NCBI GenBank assembly: GCA_047495785.1
Contig: JBLDXI010000001.1
Location: 4,216,001-4,280,000, forward strand
Source: Lepidodermella squamata
Taxonomy: Eukaryota > Gastrotricha
Length of the DNA stretch: 64,000 nucleotides
Reading direction: 5' to 3'
The notes below the pieces were generated by a model that saw only the letters and a list, made by a program, of their open reading frames with translations, had not been told where the DNA came from and ran no database searches. Each line of letters starts with the position of its first letter. Position 1 is the stretch's first letter. Positions 57,262 to 64,000 of this stretch are shown piece after piece. A program made the translations under genes and the position numbers.

Positions 57262-57783
57262 TTATTGACCAATAGCGTTCCATTCCTCTTCGACGGCTGT
57301 TTCAAGGTCATCCTCTGGCTGTGGAACACGCTGGCGTAGACGCTGTTTCATCACCGCCCATACATTTTCGATAGGGCTCAAGTACGGATAGTAGGCGGGC
57401 CAGCTCTTCAAACGTCGCACGCGGTTGCGATTGAGCCAAGCTGTAACGGTTTTAGCGCGGTGAACGGGTGCGTTGTCGTCCAAGAAGGCTTTCGGCCGGG
57501 CGACACAATAGAATGCGACATAATAGCGAGGAGCCCCAAAATAGCGAGGCACAAAATAGAAAGCGAAAATGTATCTTGCCCAGAATAGCACGCGACATAA
57601 TATCGAAAGCTGCGACACAATAATCGAAATAGAAGGCGGCACTGTGGCGAATATTAACGGCGAAGCGCGAAATAACGCAAACATGAAAACAGACATTATA
57701 TCGAAAATAGGAGTCGTGGAAGCTTTAGTTTCAACGATTCTATAGACTGTACGCTGGGGCAATCCAAGCCTTTCGGCAGTCAT
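57262..57783 (-). pseudogene. Internally rearranged Tc1/mariner transposase
   Basis: A 173-codon frame has a helix-turn-helix start (TAERLGLPQRTVYRIVET) and a DDE C-terminus (FLDDNAPVHRAKTVTAWLNR, YYPYLSPIENVWAVMKQRL). Between them, where the first catalytic Asp should be, is a stretch (about 57500-57690) with repeated gcgacataatagcg-like units that encodes an unrelated hydrophobic sequence. Thus the catalytic core is replaced, and the copy cannot be active. Confidence 0.8.
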
Positions 57784-57887
57784 TTTTAGCTAGTTTATTC
57801 ATTAGCCCCAAGTCCACCGTCTGCTAACAGGCCGATTTCCAGGAGATAAGAAATTCTGCTAATCAGGATAAGCTTTAGGATAAGATT

Positions 57888-58648
57888 TAGGATAAGCTTT
57901 CCTAAAAAATGTGGATAAGTATTGTCGACTTTTTTGAAAACTTACGATCACTCAACCATGAGGTTTCCCGAGCTCGTATTTTGACCATCAACAGACGAAC
58001 TTACATGAATGATTTAAAAAAGCTCCTGAGCTAATTCATCACCGTTATCGAACCATCGCTGCTCAAGGTTTAAAAAGGGAACAATTTAAAACCTCTCGAC
58101 GGTGCCCTCAATTTGCATAAGAGTTTCACTTCTAAACGAGCAAAATCACTCAATTTGGGCGATGTCGAGCGACCACTTTGAGGAAGTGTGCTTTGAAACT
58201 GAATTTCTGCAAATTGGAGGCTACTCATACGATTTGGCGATTTTCTGCTTATTCTGCAAAATCACCTATCGGCACTGCTGCTATTAGTATATTATGGCCG
58301 ATAGCGTGTTAAACGTGATGAGTACTTCAAGATGCTACTTCCGATTTATCATATGCCGAATCATCTGGAAAATTGAGGTCATCCGATAACTACTTCGCTA
58401 GTAGCCAACTTCCTTTATGACGAAAAAAGTTCAATCTCTTTCCATCGATGGCTCTTCCCTTTTTAAACCTTGAGCAGCGATGGTTCGATAACGGTGATGA
58501 ATTAGCTCAGGAGCTTTTTTAAATCCTTCATGTAAGTTCGTCTGTTGATGGTCAAAATACGAGCTCGGGAAACCTCATGGTTGAGTGATCGTAAGTTTTC
58601 AAAAAAGTCGACAATACTTATCCACATTTTTTAGGAAAGCTTATCCTA
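57888..58648. repeat. Fold-back element with 194-bp arms
   Basis: Bases 57888-58081 are the near-perfect reverse complement of 58455-58648. The spacer is about 370 bases and encodes nothing recognised. Confidence 0.9.
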
Positions 58649-58849
58649 TTGTATTCTATGTATTGCCGTGCAAGGCGCCCTGGTCAGCTGTTTAAAGAAA
58701 AAATTAAAAAACTACGATAGATCACTAACGCAAATTTCAAGCGGTAAATTAATTGAACTTTAATCATTTTATTCCTTATACATTTATTCTATTGTAAGAT
58801 AGGTAAGTATTGTGCTTTATCGTCTTAGAAGGAGCCTAGAAGCTAGACG

Positions 58850-59570
58850 TCCCAGACCGGCATTTGGGCTGCAGAACAACGCCGAACACAGGGGTTGAAA
58901 ATGTCAGCTGAACAAAGGGGTGAAATCGAATTGTACTGACTAGTTTGGCTTTTTTCCGCAAATTTGTTCGGACTTGTTCGGAGTTCTTCAAGGAAAATAA
59001 TTTCAGCCAAAAAAAATAAAAATGTGCGATGGCTGTGGGAATTGAACCATCGTTCTCGCACTTTTTACTCAGCCTCTCTCACCACTAAGCCATCTACTCT
59101 CTTGAAATTAGTGACCGATTTCTTGCTATTTAACTGAGTGGGTGCAAATCGTAACTTGGAAACTATGATGGCTACGAAAATTCTGAAAAAGTCATTAGAT
59201 TCAGCGTGTCCGCTTTCATTTTCTTTATGGACTTTCTTTGCTGACAAGAGCGCAGGTGCCCACCGATGTTCAGTATTGAGTTATTCAGTTAAATAGCAAG
59301 AAATCGGTCACTGATTTCAAGAGAGTAGACGGCTTAGTGGTGAGAGAGGCTGAGTAAGAAGTGCGAGAACGATGGTTCAATTCCCACAGCCATCGCACAT
59401 TTTTATTTTTTCTGGCTGAAATTATTTTCCCCGAATTTCCGAACAAGGACGAACAAATTGGCGTTAAAAAGCCGAACAAGTCAGTACAATTCGATTTCAC
59501 CCCTTTGTTCAGCTGACATTTTCAACCCCTGTGTTCGGCGTTGTTCTGTAGCCCAAATGCCGGTCTGGGA
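58850..59570. repeat. Fold-back element with 288-bp arms containing tRNA-like promoters
   Basis: Bases 58850-59137 and 59284-59570 are inverted copies of each other with a spacer of about 146 bases. Each arm includes a tRNA-like stretch: on the plus strand of the right arm, an A-box-like CGGCTTAGTGG (59330-59340) and a B box GGTTCAATTCC (59374-59384), about 34 bases apart. This suggests two head-to-head copies of a tRNA-derived SINE, or a fold-back that has captured one. Confidence 0.8.
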
Positions 59571-59699
59571 CCAGCTGTTAAAGACAAAAATGAAGAGCTA
59601 CGGCAAATTGCAAGCGGTAATTTAATTTCACTTGATCATTTTACTCCTAAGAAGTAATTCTTTTTTCGATAATAGGCTGATAAATGTTGACTTGCAGCA

Positions 59700-59944
59700 A
59701 TGGCTATTAACAAGGCAGCATTTCTCATAGTGCTCGTCGTTCTCGTAGCAGCAACTTCCGAGGCTAGGGAGATCGGGCAACTGGCATTGCGAGCAAATGC
59801 GCTGGTATGACCGATGTTGAGCCCCGCATCAAGTTTGCCAATGACTGTTATTCCCGCTGTAACCACGCGCCAACTTGCAGCAGCTACGACTTCAACATAG
59901 TCAAACAGACATGTACTATGTGCTTCGGGCAGCTCAAAATTTGA
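59700..59944 (+). pseudogene. Pseudogene of small secreted protein 4
   Basis: The sequence starts MAINKAAFLIVLVVLVAAT, like the gene at 56721, but a four-base deletion shortly after the signal peptide (around 59780) shifts the frame to an early stop. Beyond it the family sequence continues in another frame (CYSRCNHAPTCSSYDF, MCFGQL) up to the stop at 59942-59944. Upstream flank is also duplicated. Confidence 0.8.
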
Positions 59945-61832
59945 GCAGCTCATTCCATCCGAGCTGTCAGGAAGAACCAGCAATCAGCTGAAAATTCCAA
60001 ATTCTACTATGCGCCATTTGTCATTATACTATAGACCATAGAGCTTGCTATTCGGTATTTTATTTCTGCTTGTGATGGGTCAGATAATATAATAAAAGTA
60101 TATTATTAGATGTGCAATTACACGCGCAGCCCCGCTATATTCGCGAAAATTGGCTTCTCAGCGATCAATCAGGTCTCAGCTGGGATCTCTCAATGGGTAA
60201 TCCATAAAAAAGAACTGGAAGTCCGTTCGCGATCCTTCTCGCCTTATTAACATTAGAAAAGCCCGAGAAGCGAAAGCTGCCGATCAAAGGAAGCCAGGAA
60301 GCGCAGGAAGTGTTGCGGCATGAGGTGTCGAGGTTTAACGTTGAAGAATGTTAAGAATATTCAGAGCTAACCCCTAATTTTGAAACTCGAAAACCATTTT
60401 TCAAGCCATCTTTGCAGCACTATCCGCCTTGCCAACAACAGAGGTCAGTCAATCCGAACAGCGGGGAACTTAGGTTTAGGAGAGCAGCCCCAACCCCTAA
60501 ATACAATGCATCTTTTCTGTAACGAAACTCCTTAGTACCACTTGGAAAAATGTGTCGCAAGCAATTGGCGTTTTTCCGATTCTCCGGAAGATATGGCTTA
60601 AGATTAGTCGGAATTGGAATCCAAGAGCCCATCAACGTTTTAGTCTCTTCGAAGACATGGTTATATTACCGTCAAATGGGATCATCTGGATATGCCGAAA
60701 TGAGGCGATACCTGGATTATCAAGAAGTGACGATGGTACGGTAAAGGAGTACGGTAGTACATCAGTTCAAAAACATTTCGGGACATGAAATAACAAATAA
60801 ATTTATAGGAAACGATTTAAAAGTTTCCAGTTTTAACAACTCGGTGACTGCTTAACGGAAGCCGCCTGATCGAAATGGAAATCATTGCTCTACCTCCAAG
60901 CAATCCAACCGTACCCGCCCCTTCATGATATTTTCGCCTAACCTTCAATCTCAAGGACTCAGAAGTCCCGCATCAAGTTAACGCATTCAACTTTTTATTT
61001 TGCCGAATTTCTCAGTTCTCTTTGCCCGACATAGTATAACAAGTAGTTTGAAGTTAACAAGAAACGTAATGGATTATTTGACGTTGAGTTAACAAGGAGA
61101 AATTTCAACAATCTATATCGCACACTAAAACAGATCAGGTTAAATTAAACGCCATCAAAGAAAACGAGCACGCCATCAAAGAAAAACCAGCTAATTTTGA
61201 CACGCGAAAAAAATATAACTCGAATTTAACAACTGTCGCTAATACTGGCGAAATTAAATTGTCGAAAATATGAAAAAAATATCGATATCAATTTCCATAG
61301 CTCCATAGGTTTTTGACTCCATATAAATCGACGTACGTGACTTGAATTGAATAATGCTAGAAATTTGACTTTCATGCTTTCGAATCTGTCAGACCAGAAG
61401 TTTCATGTTAAGATTGCTGTCATCATCAAAAAATATATTTGGCATATTACGTCAAAACGGGTGGCTAAAAATCAAAAAGTTTGCATAATAATATGATTAA
61501 ACACAAAAATTAGTGCTACAAATATCAAACTGAAAATTCCAACGTTGGTTCAAAGACTTGAGATAATAAAAGGGAGAAAAATAATTGCCATCAGATCGAA
61601 TTTTCATCATGTCATTTTCACGAGTGAGCGATAAATAATTATTTAAAAAAATATCCAAGAGTTCATCATGCACGTTTTACACAAAAAATATGTTGTTTTT
61701 TGACACTTGAGGAGGATCATAGGTGTGTAATTTTTTTTCTAGGATTTTCTTTACGTAGTCTCCTGAAATCTCTTAGATTATCACGCGGAAAGTCACATTT
61801 TTAGTCTTTAATTTTGTCCGTTTTCATTTCGG
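59945..61832. other. Intergenic, nothing recognised
   Basis: About 1.9 kb with short domain-free frames on both strands. One MITE end-like sequence (taccgtcaaatggga) is at about 60667. Confidence 0.4.
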
Positions 61833-63809
61833 TCACACTTTGAGGTCGTTCGCTGATGGATCTCGCGAGGGTGACACAACAACAATCGAGGGCGCCAGTT
61901 CCGGTTTGTTCAATGGCTCCATTTCACACTTGTTCTTCGCCTCCTTCTCAGGGCTCATGCGCTGCTTCGAATTGAGCCGTTGCCAAATGGTTGTTCGGCT
62001 CATTTCCGTCGTTATGTTGACCTTGTCTTGTAGCGGCGCCTGGCCTGGGGCGAGGCGCGACTGTTGCCGGCTAAAAGCGGCGGCCGACGCTGAACAACTC
62101 GGAAGTTGCGTCGACGACATTGCCCGCTTAGCCTCGGGAGAATCCTAGCAAATAAGAAAAATCAAATTTAAACCAGGGCATTTCAGGTTGGATTCGAAGC
62201 ATCCAAATTCTGTAAAAATAACTTGAAGAACCAAAAATTTTAAGATAAATCTTAGATAATTTCCCATTGAAATCGGTCTGTTTTAGATTTTACGATTTTC
62301 ATCAACTACCCAGTGAAACGAGGATACATCTTTTCTCGATCTGAGCTTAGCGAATCACGGCCAATCTGCTGTGGTGTACCCCGAGGTTTGTCGCTTTTAA
62401 TTTTCTACGCTGCAGATGTGCAGCCGAAGGATTCGAGACCCAACGATGGCTCCCTTCGAGTTGAGAAAGGCACATTTGCCGATTAATTTTGAATCGAATA
62501 TGTTTCGGGTAATTTTCTAATATGGAGTTATCTGTGAACGCTTATAATAGCCGCAACGGTTCAGAAGATAACTCTTTCCCGTGGATATATATAAATACGA
62601 AGTAAAGCTGACCCATTAAAATCGCAAAAAAATTTCAACGCCCTTTTTAGGGTCAGGTTCCTATTTTAATTAGGATACTGGGCTGAAAAATCAAGTCGAA
62701 GTTGTTGGTTATTTTATGCTTACCTTGTGAGCAGGCTGCGAGCCTTGAATAGCCAGCGGATTCTTCGGCAGCACGTCGTCGACCCAGCGCAGTTCGTCCT
62801 GCGTGAACACGTAGTCGAGCAGTTTGCGAATAATCACCATTATCACGAGCTGGCGAGAAAAATTGGCAAAATTAATGATCGATCTAATTTTTTCATTCGA
62901 CAAAAAAGTCCAAACAATTGCACCAATAAAATGTGGGTTTTACTTATACATCAAGCGTCTTGGCGCTCACTTTTCCGAATGTTATTTCAAATTTTTCCGC
63001 ACAAAATCAAACAATAAACGGAAAATCTCAAAATCTGCAAGTTTCTTGCTGTTTTCTTCAAAATAAAAGAGAAAAACTTCATTTCCCCAACAATTCCCTC
63101 ATAGATAATGAAAATTAGCATTTTTCAAAGGTAAATTTCTTATGAAAATTCCAATTTAAACAATTTGAAAAAAACAGTGTGAAATTTTTTCCGATTTTAC
63201 CGAAATTTTAGATTTGTCGATCGAAGCCCAAATTTTGCGCTTCGATAAATCACTAATATTTTATACAATTTCTGTTTAGCTGGAATATTTTCTTGTTTTG
63301 TTGTTTCTTACCATGAGCGGGAAGGCGATCGATATCTCTTTGATTTGCTTGATGATCCACAGGAAAGCGAACGACGCCAGCTGGATGGCGGTGAACAGGT
63401 GCACGCGCCACGTTTTCATGTGCCGCAGGTACGGCGAGTCCGGCTGGTACTTGACCGGCATGAACACGAGCATGATTCGATCGAAAAACTGCGAGCATTT
63501 GAGGGCGGAGACGCCCATGAACAGAAACACGCCGTACAGCACGGGCATGGGTATGTACTCGAGGATGCCCTTCAGCGGCACCGAACAGCCGATTAGCAGG
63601 AAAATGCAGAAGCCGGTCATGCGTTGCTCGCGGATGCCGAGGAATTTCGGCTGTTCGCCTGGTGCTGAGGTTTCGGATTGTTTCCGCAGCGAATTGACGT
63701 GGTTGATTGCGAGAACGGTGGCTGCGACGAAGTAGGGCAGGCCGAAGGTTGCGCAGAACATGATTTGCAGCGTTAGGACGAAAAAGTCCAAGTGATAGCC
63801 ATTGCCTTT
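61833..63809 (-). CDS. SLC4 bicarbonate transporter (NBC-like), C-terminal part
   Basis: Three exons, 63809-63312, 62849-62724 and 62144-61833, all phase 0, encode the last 311 residues; the 5' part lies beyond the window. Exon one starts KGNGYHLDFFVLTLQ and continues ETSAPGEQPKFLGIREQR, VPLKGILEYIPMPVLYGVFL, MKTWRVHLFTAIQLASFAFL, giving about four membrane segments. The middle exon ends the membrane domain (RKLLDYVFTQDELRWVDDVL). The last exon is a cytoplasmic Ser/Gln-rich tail ending SANDLKV. The ETSAPGEQPKFLGxREQR block is characteristic of the Na+-coupled bicarbonate transporters (SLC4A4/7/8/10 group), rather than the anion exchangers. Such proteins control intracellular pH. Confidence 0.88.
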
Positions 63810-64000
63810 CTGAAAATGAAAAAACGGATTTTTTATTGACAAAATATGAGAGTTTCATTGAATATACTTAATATTTCAAGCCTACAAGGTAAAAATAGCC
63901 GAGTTTTCAGCAAACCCCAGCCAAAATTAACCTAATAAAACCCGTCCCAGCCCTCTCATCAGAAAGGCAATTTTCTTCAAGCTGATTATACATTTGAATT
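63810..64000. other. Probable intron of the SLC4 gene
   Basis: AT-rich sequence 5' of the first visible exon, no further exon seen before the window ends. Confidence 0.5.

Noticed and set aside
57888-58648. CRISPR-like or tandem array
   Set aside because: The repeats are two long inverted arms, not short spaced direct repeats, and the genome is animal.
63253-63858. 201-codon minus-strand frame rich in Arg and His over the SLC4 exon
   Set aside because: It is a second frame of the same exon; the SLC4 frame has clear membrane segments and the ETSAPGEQPKFLG block.

Overview
The window is genomic DNA of an invertebrate animal. Genes are split by GT-AG introns, several promoters carry TATA-like boxes, and the products are metazoan: annexins, an NMDA-type glutamate receptor, an LDL-receptor class A repeat protein and an SLC4 bicarbonate transporter. 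Intergenic DNA is AT-rich and full of fold-back elements and retroelement debris. Nothing seen fixes the phylum. Exon borders below were derived by eye from splice consensus and reading phase, and the lengths were checked to sum to whole codons.

Layout. 1-5.5 kb: transposon remains (a fold-back element, a Penelope-like tail with a hammerhead-like motif, a dead SF2 helicase) and one weak hypothetical gene. 5.5-9.8 kb (-): annexins 1 and 2. 10.1-15.7 kb (-): three tandem secreted Gln/Pro-rich proteins built from 'CCG' cysteine modules. 16.2-18.6 kb (-): annexin 3 with a PGYPP-rich N-terminus. 19.2-24.5 kb (-): a nine-exon GluN2-like NMDA receptor subunit with a nested secreted gene on the other strand. 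25.2-28.3 kb (-): annexin 4, with a retrotransposon endonuclease fragment in an intron. 31.1-31.4 kb (-): small secreted cysteine-rich protein. 33.9-35.8 kb: a TA-flanked inverted-repeat transposon. 36.0-37.7 kb (-): annexin 5. 39.5 kb (+): second small secreted protein. 40.7-43.2 kb (-): an 11-exon secreted protein of about 16 LDLa modules. 45.1-45.8 kb (+): LRAT/NlpC-like cysteine-hydrolase-fold protein. 47.5-51.4 kb (-): annexin 6. 54.6-60 kb (+): more small secreted proteins, one a pseudogene, among nested fold-back elements and a broken Tc1/mariner transposase. 61.8-64 kb (-): 3' end of an SLC4 bicarbonate transporter running off the window.

The dominant theme is local duplication. Six annexin genes all lie on the minus strand with the same coding intron phases (annexin 3 has lost the last intron). 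Homology extends into promoters (annexins 1/2, 4/6) and 3' flanks (4/5). The secreted CCG proteins and the mini-PAN-like proteins are two further local families. The most unusual single gene is the GluN2 homologue: its channel selectivity site and gating motif differ from the usual sequence, and its cytoplasmic tail carries a zinc-knuckle motif and a three-copy 24-residue repeat.
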